From an uncultured Microcaldota archaeon (lineage in GTDB: Archaea; Micrarchaeota; Micrarchaeia; Micrarchaeales; Micrarchaeaceae), in the NCBI GenBank assembly GCA_903884115.1, contig CAISDH010000033.1, forward strand, positions 124,001 to 188,000: a DNA stretch of 64,000 bases, written 5' to 3'. The position numbers and the translations under genes are program-made. Below the pieces are notes generated by a model. The model had not been told where the DNA came from. It saw only the letters and a program-made list of their open reading frames with translations, and did no database searches. Positions within the stretch are counted from its first letter, which is position 1; each line of letters starts with the position of its first letter. Shown here piece by piece: positions 46,481-56,352 of the stretch.

Positions 46481-47533
46481 ATGGGAGACTACGTCAGTGA
46501 TGTCATAGGTCAGACAAAGGAAGCCGAACAGGAGTTCGGTTCAACGCAGATAAAGATTGTCACAGTTGGCATAGGAGGTGCTGGCTGCAACATCGTTAAT
46601 CGGCTGATTAAGGTCGGCGTAAAGGGCACGGAATTCATAGCCGTGAACACGGACGCGCAGCATTTTAAGATAATAGACGACCGAATAAAGAAAATCTTGA
46701 TAGGAAAGAGCCTGACAAGAGGGCTAGGCGCGGGCGGAGACCAGATGGTTGGCGCAAAGGCTGCCGAAGTTGACAGGCCTCTGCTGGAAAGCGCATTCTC
46801 TGGAGCGCAGCTCGTGTTCCTGTGCGCAGGTATGGGTGGCGGAACCGGAACAGGCGCAATGCCTGTGGCCGCACAGATCGCGAAGGAGCAGGGCGCGATA
46901 GTCATATCAATGGTTACTTATCCATTCGACCTTGAGCGCGTTAGGAAGGTCAAGGCAGAGGAAGGCATACAGGCGCTTAGGAAGTTCAGCGACACCGTAG
47001 TCATACTGGACAACAACAGGCTCGTCAAGCTCGTTCCGAACTTGCCGATGACCGAGGCGTTTGCGCTTGCCGACGACGTTGTGTCTAAGGCAATAGGCGG
47101 ACTTGTGTGGACCATTACACAGCCAAGCTTGATAAACATAGACTTTGCTGACGTGCGCAGCATACTGGGCCACGGCGACGTCGGATTCATTGCTGTAGGA
47201 AGCGGAAAGGGCACAGACAAGGTCAACAGCGCATCAGATTCAGTGCTGAAGAACAGGCTGCTCGATGTCGACTTCGAGGGTGCTTCTGGCGCACTGATAC
47301 ACATCTCTGGCGGCTCTTCGATGACAATCGGAGATGCGATAAAGGCCGGAGAGATCATATCGGAGCGCATGGACAGCAAGGCCAACATCAAATGGGGCGC
47401 GAGGCTCATACCGGGCTACGACGATCAGATAGAAATAGTCGCGATCGTCGCGGGCGCGAAGGGCTCGAGCATAACTGGAAGATTGGAGGAGAAGCGCAAG
47501 CAGCCGTACTCCGACCTGGAGCTTGTAGGTTGA
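46481..47533 (+). CDS. ftsZ: Cell division protein FtsZ, copy 1
   Basis: GIGGAGCNIVNRL, GMGGGTGTGAMPVAAQIAKEQG, NIDFADVRSIL; start refined to ATG 46481. Confidence 0.95.
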   Translation: MGDYVSDVIGQTKEAEQEFGSTQIKIVTVGIGGAGCNIVNRLIKVGVKGTEFIAVNTDAQHFKIIDDRIKKILIGKSLTRGLGAGGDQMVGAKAAEVDRPLLESAFSGAQLVFLCAGMGGGTGTGAMPVAAQIAKEQGAIVISMVTYPFDLERVRKVKAEEGIQALRKFSDTVVILDNNRLVKLVPNLPMTEAFALADDVVSKAIGGLVWTITQPSLINIDFADVRSILGHGDVGFIAVGSGKGTDKVNSASDSVLKNRLLDVDFEGASGALIHISGGSSMTIGDAIKAGEIISERMDSKANIKWGARLIPGYDDQIEIVAIVAGAKGSSITGRLEEKRKQPYSDLELVG

Positions 47534-47537
47534 TTTC

Positions 47538-48557
47538 ATGACAAACATGGAAGATAACGAATTCGTCGCAAAGCTTGCTGTCGTAGGCCTCGGAGGAATG
47601 GGCAGCAACCTAGTGAACAGGCTCTTCACGAACGGCATAAAGAGTGCCACAACCATCGCAATGAACACTGACGCCAACCACCTCAACATGATAAGGGCGC
47701 ACAAGCGCATCCTTATCGGCAAGGAGCTTACGCAGGGTTTGGGTGTCGGTGGCTATCCAGAGCTCGGAGCCAAGGCTGCAGAAGCGAGCAGCAGGGAAAT
47801 AATGAGCCTTATAGAGGGCTATGACATGGTCTTCCTCGCTGCAGGTCTTGGTGGCGGAACAGGCGGAGGCGCTGCACCAATAGTTGCAAAGCTCGCCAGG
47901 GAACAAGGATCGCTTGTAGTGGCGTTCGTTACATATCCGTTCTCATTGGAAAGGAGCAGGAAGACCAAAGCAGACTGGAGTCTCCAGCAGCTAAGCAAGA
48001 ACGCAGACACGACGATAGTGATAGAGAACGACAGACTGCTCAGCTATGCGCCTAACTTGCAGGTCGAAAAGGCATTCGAGCTTGTAGACAACGTTGCAGC
48101 CAACGCAGTGAAGGGCATCGCAGACACGATAACAATGCCGAGCCTGATAAACCTCGACTTTGCTGATGTAAGGGCAGTGCTGCGCGACGCTGGTACGGCA
48201 ACGATAAACATCGGCCATGGCTCTGGTCAGGACAAGGTGGAAAAGGTCATAAAGTCAACGCTTGCGCATCCGTTGCTGGATGTTGACAGGACCGGCGCAA
48301 AGAGCGCGCTTGTCCATGTTTCAGGCAGCGAATCCCTGACAATAGAGGATGCTACGAGAGTCGGTGCTGGCGTGACGGACGGCCTTGATCCAAGGGCTAA
48401 CGTGATATTCGGCGCAAGGCTCGTGCCTGAGCTCGGAGACCAGATAAACGTGATGTCTGTAATCACAGGAGTCACCCCGAGATTCAACACCGCGAAGCAC
48501 CTTTCGAGCACGGCGGAGATGGACACAAGCTTCATCGCAGGCATAGAAAGCATGTGA
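47538..48557 (+). CDS. Cell division protein FtsZ-like, copy 2
   Basis: GLGGMGSNLVNRL, GLGGGTGGGAAPIVAKLAREQG, NLDFADVRAVL. Confidence 0.92.
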   Translation: MTNMEDNEFVAKLAVVGLGGMGSNLVNRLFTNGIKSATTIAMNTDANHLNMIRAHKRILIGKELTQGLGVGGYPELGAKAAEASSREIMSLIEGYDMVFLAAGLGGGTGGGAAPIVAKLAREQGSLVVAFVTYPFSLERSRKTKADWSLQQLSKNADTTIVIENDRLLSYAPNLQVEKAFELVDNVAANAVKGIADTITMPSLINLDFADVRAVLRDAGTATINIGHGSGQDKVEKVIKSTLAHPLLDVDRTGAKSALVHVSGSESLTIEDATRVGAGVTDGLDPRANVIFGARLVPELGDQINVMSVITGVTPRFNTAKHLSSTAEMDTSFIAGIESM

Positions 48558-48671
48558 TGGGCGTCTGACATCCGCTGTCAGCGTAACTTTACCGGGCAGA
48601 GTGCAGGATCAAAGCACAAAGCCCGCATTTTTATATTTTCTTAATCATACATACTTGACAATGTGATTGCA

Positions 48672-49079
48672 ATGCCAGAAGGCGAAATCGAATACTTAGG
48701 TATGAAAGAGGTAAAAGTGGGCAGGTACGTGCTCATAGACGGCGTGCCGTGCAGAGTCGTAGAACTCGAGACGAGCGCTCCGGGCAAGCATGGCTCTGCG
48801 AAGGTGCGCGTGACTGCGATAGGCATATTTGACGGCCACAAGAAGATCATAATAAAGCCCAGCGAGGCAGACATAGAGGTGCCAATACTGAAGAAGAAGA
48901 AGGCACAGGTCGTTTCCATAACAGACACGAACGTGCAGCTCATGGATTCAGATACATACGAGGTGTTCGAGCTTCCTATACCTCCGGAATTCGCTGGCAA
49001 GATCGCTGCTGGCACCGAAGTAGAGACATTGGAGGCGATGGGCAGGCGTGCGATCTCAAGATTGCTGGGAGTGATCTAG
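48672..49079 (+). CDS. eif5a: Translation initiation factor aIF5A
   Basis: SAPGKHGSAKVRVTAIGIFDGHKK (hypusination-site Lys); start ATG 48672. Confidence 0.95.
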   Translation: MPEGEIEYLGMKEVKVGRYVLIDGVPCRVVELETSAPGKHGSAKVRVTAIGIFDGHKKIIIKPSEADIEVPILKKKKAQVVSITDTNVQLMDSDTYEVFELPIPPEFAGKIAAGTEVETLEAMGRRAISRLLGVI

Positions 49080-49430
49080 ATGGAATTGAAGATAATATCA
49101 AACACGGAGAACAAGGCGTTCGGCAGAAGGGAAATACAGTTCAACATAATGCAGGACGGCAGCACCTCGAAGAGGGCTGACGTGCATGCTGAGCTGTGCA
49201 AGACCCTGAACCTGAAGCCGGAGAGCACTATAGTCGTAAAGATGCAGCAGCGCTTCGGCACAAGGGAAAGCTCTGCAGTGGCCCACGCATATGAGACGAA
49301 GGAGCTCATGGTGCGCTATGAGCCCCACTATCTGCTTGATAGGATATCCGGCCAGAAGCGCAAGCCGAAAGCAGCGGGGGCAAAGCCAGCAAAGGGCGGG
49401 GCTGCCCCGAAGAAAGGGGAAGCAAAATGA
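49080..49430 (+). CDS. rps24e: Ribosomal protein S24e
   Basis: NKAFGRREIQFNI...KTLNLKPESTIVVKMQQRFGTRESSAVAHAYETKE. Confidence 0.93.
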   Translation: MELKIISNTENKAFGRREIQFNIMQDGSTSKRADVHAELCKTLNLKPESTIVVKMQQRFGTRESSAVAHAYETKELMVRYEPHYLLDRISGQKRKPKAAGAKPAKGGAAPKKGEAK

Positions 49431-49439
49431 GTGATTTGA

Positions 49440-49604
49440 ATGCCTGAACCAGCAGCAAAACCGGAGAAGAAAAAGGAGAAGAAGAGCTTCAAGGCGTACA
49501 AGGCGCGCAGGATGTGCCCCAAGTGCAACTCGCGCATGGCAGAGCACGCTGACCGTTTCACGTGCGGGAAGTGCTCCTACACAGAGTTCAAGCAGAAGAA
49601 GTGA
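49440..49604 (+). CDS. rps27ae: Ribosomal protein S27ae (54 aa; not in supplied ORF track)
   Basis: ATG 49440: [54 protein letters not shown]; two CxxC pairs and position after S24e; GTGATTTGA SD upstream. Confidence 0.92.
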   Translation: MPEPAAKPEKKKEKKSFKAYKARRMCPKCNSRMAEHADRFTCGKCSYTEFKQKK

Positions 49605-50284
49605 ATGTCTTGGCTGCGAAACGCAAGCCTAGAAGAGCAGCAAGGGAATCCGCAGCAGTCAGGTATGCCTTCTACTTGGTTCTTGCCGTGCTTGTGGCCA
49701 GCATTCCTGCGCTGGCAGCGCTATATTTCAACAGCATAATATCTGCCAACACGTTCGATGCCTATTCCTCAATGGCCCTCTCTTTGATATTCTCGTTCGT
49801 GGTGGTATCATACCTGCTTGCCAAAGGCAAAAGGCTCGGTGCGATATTTGACGAGCTCGGCATGTCAAGAAAGTCCCTGAGCGCAAAGAACATCGCGATA
49901 GGCCTGGGCCTCTTCATGCTGGTTCTATTGATCAGCATGCTGCTGCAGGGATTTTCTCAGCTGACGGGCATACCCCTGCCCACCAACGTTGATGCACTTC
50001 TTGCAGGCATGCCCCTTTCCTTCCTCGTGTTCTCGTTCCTGATTGCTCCCGTTAATGAGGAGATGCTCTTCCGTGGATTCCTGGTGTCTAGGATCGGAAT
50101 AGTGGCAAGCGCTCTGCTGTTCGCCATACCGCACCTGCTCTCCTATTCGTCAATCTCGGAGCTTGTGGCGGCGTTCGCATTCGGGCTCGCAGCAGGCTAT
50201 GTTTTCAAGAAGACCGGCTCTCTGTACCCTGGCATTATCGCCCATGTGCTTGTGAACCTGATCGCAATACTGTCTCTGCTCTAG
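49601..50284 (+). CDS. CPBP/CAAX-type intramembrane protease
   Basis: [17 protein letters not shown] (EExxxR), later H-containing TMs ([16 protein letters not shown]). Confidence 0.82.
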   Translation: MNVLAAKRKPRRAARESAAVRYAFYLVLAVLVASIPALAALYFNSIISANTFDAYSSMALSLIFSFVVVSYLLAKGKRLGAIFDELGMSRKSLSAKNIAIGLGLFMLVLLISMLLQGFSQLTGIPLPTNVDALLAGMPLSFLVFSFLIAPVNEEMLFRGFLVSRIGIVASALLFAIPHLLSYSSISELVAAFAFGLAAGYVFKKTGSLYPGIIAHVLVNLIAILSLL

Positions 50285-50910
50285 ATTATCTTCGCGAACA
50301 TCAAGAACGCCGCCAGCATTGCTAACACTACAAAGATGATCCCGATTGTCACCACATAGAGCAAGTATGTGCCAAACGCCTTCAGCGGGCTCATGCCAAG
50401 CTGGTTTGACATTGCAACCAGCTCGACCCAGTATCCCCAAAGGCCAATGAATGCGAGGATGACAGAGCCTATGGCCCCTGCAGGATAGAGCCAATACATC
50501 AGCATGACTGGAAGCGACCCGTAGAAGAATGCCGTGAATGCCCTGGAGTAATCTTTATTGTAGATTTTGAACAGCTTGCTTATGACCACGTGGTAAAGCG
50601 CGCTGTTGACCAGTATGCCCAACGGAAGCGCTACAAGGACTACCGCCATCAGCAACCCTATGCCGGCAGCAATGGCAAGCACGCTTCCTTTTACCAAACC
50701 TGCAAATCCTGGCATCACGGGCGTCAAGGCTTGGCTCGATATATATATGCCTCCGAAAGCATACATCATGATGGCGCCAAGCACAATTGGTATTATCGCA
50801 AGAGAGTAGTATGCCTTGAGAGCTTCCTTTACGCTAAGCGCCTTCCTTGTTGCCTTGTCAGGATGCAGAAGTACATCAATCCATGATTTTAGTAAGTCAG
50901 TATAGGTCAT
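50281..50910 (-). CDS. Yip1-like multi-TM membrane protein
   Basis: WIDVLLHPDKATRKALS N-terminus plus about five TMs. Confidence 0.65.
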   Translation of the reverse strand: MTYTDLLKSWIDVLLHPDKATRKALSVKEALKAYYSLAIIPIVLGAIMMYAFGGIYISSQALTPVMPGFAGLVKGSVLAIAAGIGLLMAVVLVALPLGILVNSALYHVVISKLFKIYNKDYSRAFTAFFYGSLPVMLMYWLYPAGAIGSVILAFIGLWGYWVELVAMSNQLGMSPLKAFGTYLLYVVTIGIIFVVLAMLAAFLMFAKII

Positions 50911-50930
50911 AACAATCAAAAGGGATATCA

Positions 50931-51716
50931 ATGTCAAGGTATTTAACGCATACGAATCCTATGAATCCCATGCGCCTTGAAGTCGCTGTGATGGAGCCGC
51001 TGTACCAGATAAACCTCGGCTACATAGCCAGGACAATGAAGAACTTCGGCCTCAGCAAACTATACCTGATAAATCCAAGGTGCAACCACCTTGGCAAGCA
51101 GGCGATACAGTACTCGAAGCACGCGCGCGAGATCCTTGAGAGCGCAAAGATCTGCAAAGGCACCGGCCAGATCGGCGCCGATGCCCTGCTTATCGGCACA
51201 ACTGGCGTATGGCGCAAGGCAAGTTCATCGCTGCGCAATGTCTATTCGCTGAAAGCGGCTTCAAGGTTCGTCCAGAGGAACTCACGGGCGGGACGGCGCA
51301 TAGTGCTGCTGCTGGGCAGGGACGATACGGGCCTTAGCAAGGAGGAGCTGAGAAGCTGCGATGCGACAGTGTTCATAAACGCCGACAAGGCATATCCTAT
51401 TCTCAACATCTCGCATGCGCTTGCGATCGTGCTGTATGCGCTCTCGGAGGCTGCACTGGAAAAAGAGTACACGTTCATGAATACCTTTTATGCCGATGCG
51501 AAATATCAGGCGCGCGTCGTCACGCTTTTCAAGCGCATGATAGCCCGCGACGCAAATATAAAGGACAAGTCTACTGTTGCGATGGCGTTCAGGCATGTGC
51601 TGACGAGAGCTGTGCCCACTAGGAAAGAAATCAACGCGCTGGCCGTGGCTCTGTCGGATTCAGGAAGAGAAAAAGGAGAAGGAAAGCATCGGATTACTCC
51701 GAAGCCTTCTTCTTAG
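50931..51716 (+). CDS. SPOUT RNA methyltransferase, TrmJ/SpoU-like
   Basis: PLYQINLGYIARTMKNFGLSKLYLINP, LLGRDDTGLSKEELRSCD, AYPILNISHALAIVLY. Confidence 0.88.
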   Translation: MSRYLTHTNPMNPMRLEVAVMEPLYQINLGYIARTMKNFGLSKLYLINPRCNHLGKQAIQYSKHAREILESAKICKGTGQIGADALLIGTTGVWRKASSSLRNVYSLKAASRFVQRNSRAGRRIVLLLGRDDTGLSKEELRSCDATVFINADKAYPILNISHALAIVLYALSEAALEKEYTFMNTFYADAKYQARVVTLFKRMIARDANIKDKSTVAMAFRHVLTRAVPTRKEINALAVALSDSGREKGEGKHRITPKPSS

Positions 51717-52071
51717 TCTTTATTATCTTTATTTTCTTCGGAGTCAGGAGTATCTTCTCGTTGTCTATCCTTGCAATGTCGCCATTCATCTTCTCGACAC
51801 TATCCTTCAGGTCGTCAACGATGCTCTTCAAAGTGTTAGGCCTCTTCTCCATCTCCTTGATGTTCATTAGCACTATATTGCCCTGCGCGAGCTCATTCTT
51901 GATCTGCTCGACGTCCTCCTGCTGCTCAAGCGCAACAGGCTTCACATAGTGTTCCGCGGGCTCGTGCATTATGTCCACGTCGTCCATCTCCGCAGCGTTC
52001 ATGTACTCCTCTACATCGAGCTCCTTTGTAGAGAGACCCAAGCTTTTCCCAAGTTTATTGAAAATACTCAT
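51694..52071 (-). CDS. sepF: Archaeal SepF-like cell-division protein
   Basis: MSIFNKLGKSLGL amphipathic N-terminus; NELAQGNIVLMNIKEMEKRPNTLKSIVDDLKDSVEKMNGDIARIDNEKILLTP; start refined to ATG 52071. Confidence 0.88.
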   Translation of the reverse strand: MSIFNKLGKSLGLSTKELDVEEYMNAAEMDDVDIMHEPAEHYVKPVALEQQEDVEQIKNELAQGNIVLMNIKEMEKRPNTLKSIVDDLKDSVEKMNGDIARIDNEKILLTPKKIKIIKTKKKASE

Positions 52072-52203
52072 ATTCTCGCCGTCGCCATTGGTTCCTCTAT
52101 ACGATAAATGATTTTTTATACCTTTCTGTAATTCCAGAGCAAGCGCGCTCCTCGACACGCAAACAAATTTAAAGGGTCGCACTGAATACAATATAGCGAT
52201 CTG

Positions 52204-52560
52204 ATGGTAAAGATCATGCGGGTCTATGTGGGCTACAATGTTACCGACGGAGTTCGCGTGCTCATTGACCGGCTCTGGCCCCGTGGGTTGCGACGCAGCT
52301 CATCCAATGTTGAAATGTGGATCAAGGACGTCGCGCCCAGCGACGAACTGAGGAAATGGTTCTCAAACTCCCCTGGCAAATGGGCCACATTCAAGACGCG
52401 CTACAAGAAAGAGCTGGCGGAGAACGATAAGGCGGTGGGCAAGCTTATCATGGTGCTGAGGCTTAATTCCACTGTCACTCTCGTCTATGCGTCAAAAGAC
52501 GAGCAGCACAACAATGCGGTCGTATTGCAGGAATTCATGAAGGAGAAATTCGGGCTCTGA
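52204..52560 (+). CDS. DUF488 family protein
   Basis: VLIDRLWPRGLRR...WIKDVAPSDELRKWF typical DUF488. Confidence 0.88.
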   Translation: MVKIMRVYVGYNVTDGVRVLIDRLWPRGLRRSSSNVEMWIKDVAPSDELRKWFSNSPGKWATFKTRYKKELAENDKAVGKLIMVLRLNSTVTLVYASKDEQHNNAVVLQEFMKEKFGL

Positions 52561-52567
52561 TTGCCTG

Positions 52568-52969
52568 ATGCGTGGTGTACAAGTGAAGCTCGCGATAATA
52601 GATACAAGTTCGATACTGTTTGGATTCTCCCACAAAAGGAATGTTTTCGACGCTGTGCGCTATGCGCTACATGACCGCACTCCCTATCTTTCCGGAGCGG
52701 TAGTGAGGGAGCTGCACCAGCTTGCGAGAAACAAGGGCCGCCTTGGGGCGTCTGCAAGAGTTGCGCTTCAGGAGCTAAGGTATAAGAATATTAAAGGATC
52801 TAATAAATCACTAAGCAACGCAGACCTCGACATAATGCGCGTCGCCGGCGGGCACAAGGACTCCGCCGTGATAACCAACGATACTGCATTGGTGAAGAGG
52901 CTTCGAGGCTTAGGAGTCGAAGTCTTCAAACTCTCGATTAGTGGCCGGTTGATGAAAGTATTGCGGTGA
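52568..52969 (+). CDS. PIN-domain protein (Fcf1/Utp24-like class)
   Basis: IIDTSSILFGF, GHKDSAVITNDTALVKRL; upstream of RpoE1. Confidence 0.78.
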   Translation: MRGVQVKLAIIDTSSILFGFSHKRNVFDAVRYALHDRTPYLSGAVVRELHQLARNKGRLGASARVALQELRYKNIKGSNKSLSNADLDIMRVAGGHKDSAVITNDTALVKRLRGLGVEVFKLSISGRLMKVLR

Positions 52970-52973
52970 TTGT

Positions 52974-53576
52974 TTGTATACGATATATGCAGTAAAGGAC
53001 ACGTTTAGGCTGCCTCCAGAGCAGTTCAACAAGAACATAGAAGAGGTAGCTGCGGATATCCTGCAGAGAAAGTATGAGGGTACGATCGACAAGCAGCTGG
53101 GCGTGGTAGTGGCCATATATAACATAAGGGGCATAAGCGACGGGTCAATATACGCCGGCGACCCTGCAACGCACCACAATGTCGAGTTCGATCTGCTGGC
53201 TTACATGCCCTATCCAGAAGAGATAATTGCAGGAGAAGTGACCGAGCTAGTCGAATTCGGCGCATTCATAAGGATAGGTCCGATGGAAGGCCTCGTACAC
53301 GTATCGCAGGTGACAAACGAGTTCCTGACTTTCGACAAGAAGCTGCCAGCATTCGTATCAAGAAAGAGCGGCAGGAGCCTGAAGCGCGGCGACATCGTGT
53401 TCGCTAAGATTTCAACTGTCAGCATGAAAAACACGGTGAAGGATTCCAAGATTGCACTGACGATGAGGCCTGACGGCCTGGGCAAGGAAGAGTGGCAGCG
53501 CGAGAATGAAAGGATGAAGTCCAGACCGCAGGGTCAGCCAAGGAGAAGGTCAGAGAAGAAGGAAAAGAAAGCGTGA
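52974..53576 (+). CDS. rpoE1: RNA polymerase subunit E' (Rpb7-like)
   Basis: VKDTFRLPPEQFNK...GEVTELVEFGAFIRIGPMEGLVHVSQV S1 domain; TTG start. Confidence 0.93.
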   Translation: MYTIYAVKDTFRLPPEQFNKNIEEVAADILQRKYEGTIDKQLGVVVAIYNIRGISDGSIYAGDPATHHNVEFDLLAYMPYPEEIIAGEVTELVEFGAFIRIGPMEGLVHVSQVTNEFLTFDKKLPAFVSRKSGRSLKRGDIVFAKISTVSMKNTVKDSKIALTMRPDGLGKEEWQRENERMKSRPQGQPRRRSEKKEKKA

Positions 53577-53580
53577 TGCT

Positions 53581-53772
53581 ATGGAAGAAAAAGCGTGCAA
53601 GAACTGCAGATTGCTTATAACTCACGGCGACGTATGCCCTGCGTGCGGCTCGAAGGAGCTGACGACAAAATGGCGCAGCTATGCGATAATACTCAACGTG
53701 GACAAATCTGCGATAGCGAAAAAGCTCGACGCGAAGCTAAACAGCACCTACGCAATCAACATAAAGGGCTAG
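53581..53772 (+). CDS. spt4: Spt4/RpoE'' transcription elongation factor
   Basis: CKNCRLLITHGDVCPACGSKELTTKWRSYAIIL. Confidence 0.92.
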   Translation: MEEKACKNCRLLITHGDVCPACGSKELTTKWRSYAIILNVDKSAIAKKLDAKLNSTYAINIKG

Positions 53773-54476
53773 TCTGCACTTTCCCTGTTGTGCTCCGTCT
53801 CTTTCGGCCTGAGGTACTCCTCATGGACGAGCACCTTCTCTACTCCCTTCAGGTTTGAGAATACCAAAGCGAGCATTCTTGCCTTGTTTATGAAGTAGTC
53901 AGAGTCCTTCTTCACATTGCCGTCGAAGCTCACCTCTGCAGTGTCACCCTTCACCGCTGTGCTTGTCGGCTTCACTCCATATGCCTTGCCAAGCGCCTCG
54001 ATCTTCTCATTTTCGCTTGTTATGTTCTTTACTATCTTTACCTCGTATATGATGCTCCTTCCAGCATACGGATGGTTTCCGTCGACAACAACCCTGCCTG
54101 AGTTGACGCTCTTCACTGTTACGCTGGTGCCGTCAATGTTGACGTGCATTCCGACGTATGGCTCTATCTCGCGCGCCCTGAACGCAGACAGCGGCATCAC
54201 CTTCACAAGATCGTCATGCCTGTCGCCGAACGCATCCGCAGGGGTGAATGTGAACCTCTTCGTCTCCCCAATGCTCATGCCCCGTAGTTCTCTGTCAAGC
54301 CCGCCTATCGTGCCACCTGCGCCAAGAACGATAAGCGTAGGGCCGTAAGCCGCGTTGTCGTCGTAAATGTCTGCTTCCTTGGCCTTCTTCTCGTCTGTAG
54401 TGGATACGAGCCTGTTGTCCGAAGCATTCCACGCGCTGTACTCTACTTCTACAAAGTCTTCATCTTTGAAACTCAT
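53769..54476 (-). CDS. FKBP-type peptidyl-prolyl isomerase
   Basis: GPTLIVLGAGGTIGGLDRELRGMSIGETKRFTFTPADAFG, SlyD-like with IF domain. Confidence 0.88.
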   Translation of the reverse strand: MSFKDEDFVEVEYSAWNASDNRLVSTTDEKKAKEADIYDDNAAYGPTLIVLGAGGTIGGLDRELRGMSIGETKRFTFTPADAFGDRHDDLVKVMPLSAFRAREIEPYVGMHVNIDGTSVTVKSVNSGRVVVDGNHPYAGRSIIYEVKIVKNITSENEKIEALGKAYGVKPTSTAVKGDTAEVSFDGNVKKDSDYFINKARMLALVFSNLKGVEKVLVHEEYLRPKETEHNRESAD

Positions 54477-54528
54477 GCAATCAAAGATAGCTTTATTAAG
54501 CAACGATAAAAAGCCTTTTGGTGGTGCA

Positions 54529-55689
54529 ATGGCCTTATTTGCTTATAGGAGCGACATGATCAGGACTGCAGAAAGGATGCTGTCAATAAAGGCAATATCC
54601 CCAGAATCTGGCGGCGCGGGCGAGGAAAAGAGGGCAGACTATCTTGAACGCGTGCTGCTGAACTGGGGCCTAAAACCGAGAAGATACGATTACATTGACG
54701 AATACAAGGCAAAGAGGTCTAACCTCGTTATCAAATACGGAAGCAGGCAGAAAACGCTGTGGCTGCTTGCACACATAGACACCGTATCCGAGGGGGACAT
54801 CAACTTGTGGAAGACGGACCCGTTCAAGGCAGTGGTGAAAAACGGGAAAATCTATTGTAGAGGGGCACAGGATGACGGCCGGAGCGTGCTTTCAGGCATG
54901 TATGCGCTAAAGTCCTTGCTTGGCAAGGATCTGAAATACAACTTCGGGCTTGTCCTGGTCGCAGACGAAGAAGTCGGAAGCAAGTACGGGGTGCAGAAGC
55001 TTCTCGATGAGCACATCTTCAAGAAGGGCGACATGTTCATAGTTCCTGACCTCGCGTCTCCTGACGGCGCAGAGATAGAGATTGCAGAAAAGAGCATGCT
55101 GTGGCTAAAAGCAACCGTGACGGGCAAGCAGGTGCACGGAAGCACCCCTGAAGAGGGGCTGAACGCCTTCAAAGAGGCTGCAAAGTTCGCTCTGGAAGTG
55201 GATTCATACCTGCACAAGCACTACGTGAAGAAGAGCAAGCTGTTCCCAACCGGGTCAACGTTCGAGATGACAAAGCACGAGAAGAACACAGACAGCATCA
55301 ACATAATACCTGGCAAGGAAGTGCTATACTTCGATTTTAGGATACTTCCTAGCTACAAGCCATCTCAGGTGCTGGCCGATGTGAAGAGAATAGCGCGCAG
55401 GTATGCTGCAAAGATAGATGTGGAGGTGGTGCAGAGGCAAGAATCAAGGTCTACGGCACCGAACGCCGAGATTATACGGCTTCTTCAAAACTCAATAAAA
55501 AGAACCCTCAACGCTGATGCCAGGCTGGTCGGCATAGGCGGTGGCACGTTCGGCGCATATCTCAGGAACGCGGGCTTCGACGCCGCTGTATGGGGGATAG
55601 GCACTGAGATCGCGCACCAGCCCAACGAGTACACGTGCATAAGCGACATAGAAGGCGAGATAGCGGTCTTCTCAGACCTATTCTTATAA
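54529..55689 (+). CDS. M20-family metallopeptidase/deacylase
   Basis: LLAHIDTVSEGD, GRGAQDDGRSVLSG-type motif (CRGAQDDGRSVL), VADEEVGSKYGVQ. Confidence 0.9.
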   Translation: MALFAYRSDMIRTAERMLSIKAISPESGGAGEEKRADYLERVLLNWGLKPRRYDYIDEYKAKRSNLVIKYGSRQKTLWLLAHIDTVSEGDINLWKTDPFKAVVKNGKIYCRGAQDDGRSVLSGMYALKSLLGKDLKYNFGLVLVADEEVGSKYGVQKLLDEHIFKKGDMFIVPDLASPDGAEIEIAEKSMLWLKATVTGKQVHGSTPEEGLNAFKEAAKFALEVDSYLHKHYVKKSKLFPTGSTFEMTKHEKNTDSINIIPGKEVLYFDFRILPSYKPSQVLADVKRIARRYAAKIDVEVVQRQESRSTAPNAEIIRLLQNSIKRTLNADARLVGIGGGTFGAYLRNAGFDAAVWGIGTEIAHQPNEYTCISDIEGEIAVFSDLFL

Positions 55690-55725
55690 ATAGATTCTTG
55701 CACTTCTTATATACACAATATTACA

Positions 55726-56328
55726 GTGTGTCAAATGGAAAAAAGCAATAGTAAAAAGCTGCTCATGCTCGTGGGCTCGCTCTTCGTAGCATTGATTTTC
55801 CTTTCATCATATATGTCATCCTCAACCAGCAACATGGGCACCACCACCAGCATAAAGCCCCCAGCCACTTATCTTGCGATAGGCAAATCATCGGGAGCCA
55901 TAACAGGCTACGGCACCAACGCTTATGTCATGCTTTCCAACCAGAGCAACTACACGATGGAAAACGTTAACCGCACCCTGTCCGCGCTTGAGGCAAACGG
56001 CTCCATAAGCAATTATATCCATATAAGCAACGGCTACCAGGTGGCCCTCTCAAGCATGGATGCATACACATTGCAGCAGAGCATAAGGAACATCACCGCG
56101 CTTGAACATTCAAACGTCACAACGACCGCTTATCTGTTTTTGCCTGCGAATGCGACACTGTACGTGAACAGCTATCCTGTAAATGTGGCGTTCAGCAAGA
56201 GGAACTCCTCTATCAGCCTTACAGGGATCGGGCCTGTGGGCTCCCGTGTAAACGTATCTGTGTTCGCGCTCATCACTGCGAACGGCATCGTGTACAACAA
56301 CCAGATAAGGTTGAATTATACTAAGTAG
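55726..56328 (+). CDS. Membrane-anchored secreted hypothetical protein
   Basis: N-terminal TM LMLVGSLFVALIFLSSYM, N-glycosylation-rich. Confidence 0.55.
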   Translation: MCQMEKSNSKKLLMLVGSLFVALIFLSSYMSSSTSNMGTTTSIKPPATYLAIGKSSGAITGYGTNAYVMLSNQSNYTMENVNRTLSALEANGSISNYIHISNGYQVALSSMDAYTLQQSIRNITALEHSNVTTTAYLFLPANATLYVNSYPVNVAFSKRNSSISLTGIGPVGSRVNVSVFALITANGIVYNNQIRLNYTK

Positions 56329-56352
56329 TGCGCATGCAGTTCGTATCTGCGT

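Noticed and set aside
52568-52969. PIN domain protein as a VapC toxin
   Set aside because: No VapB-like antitoxin next to it, and PIN-RpoE1-Spt4 order is a known archaeal core arrangement.
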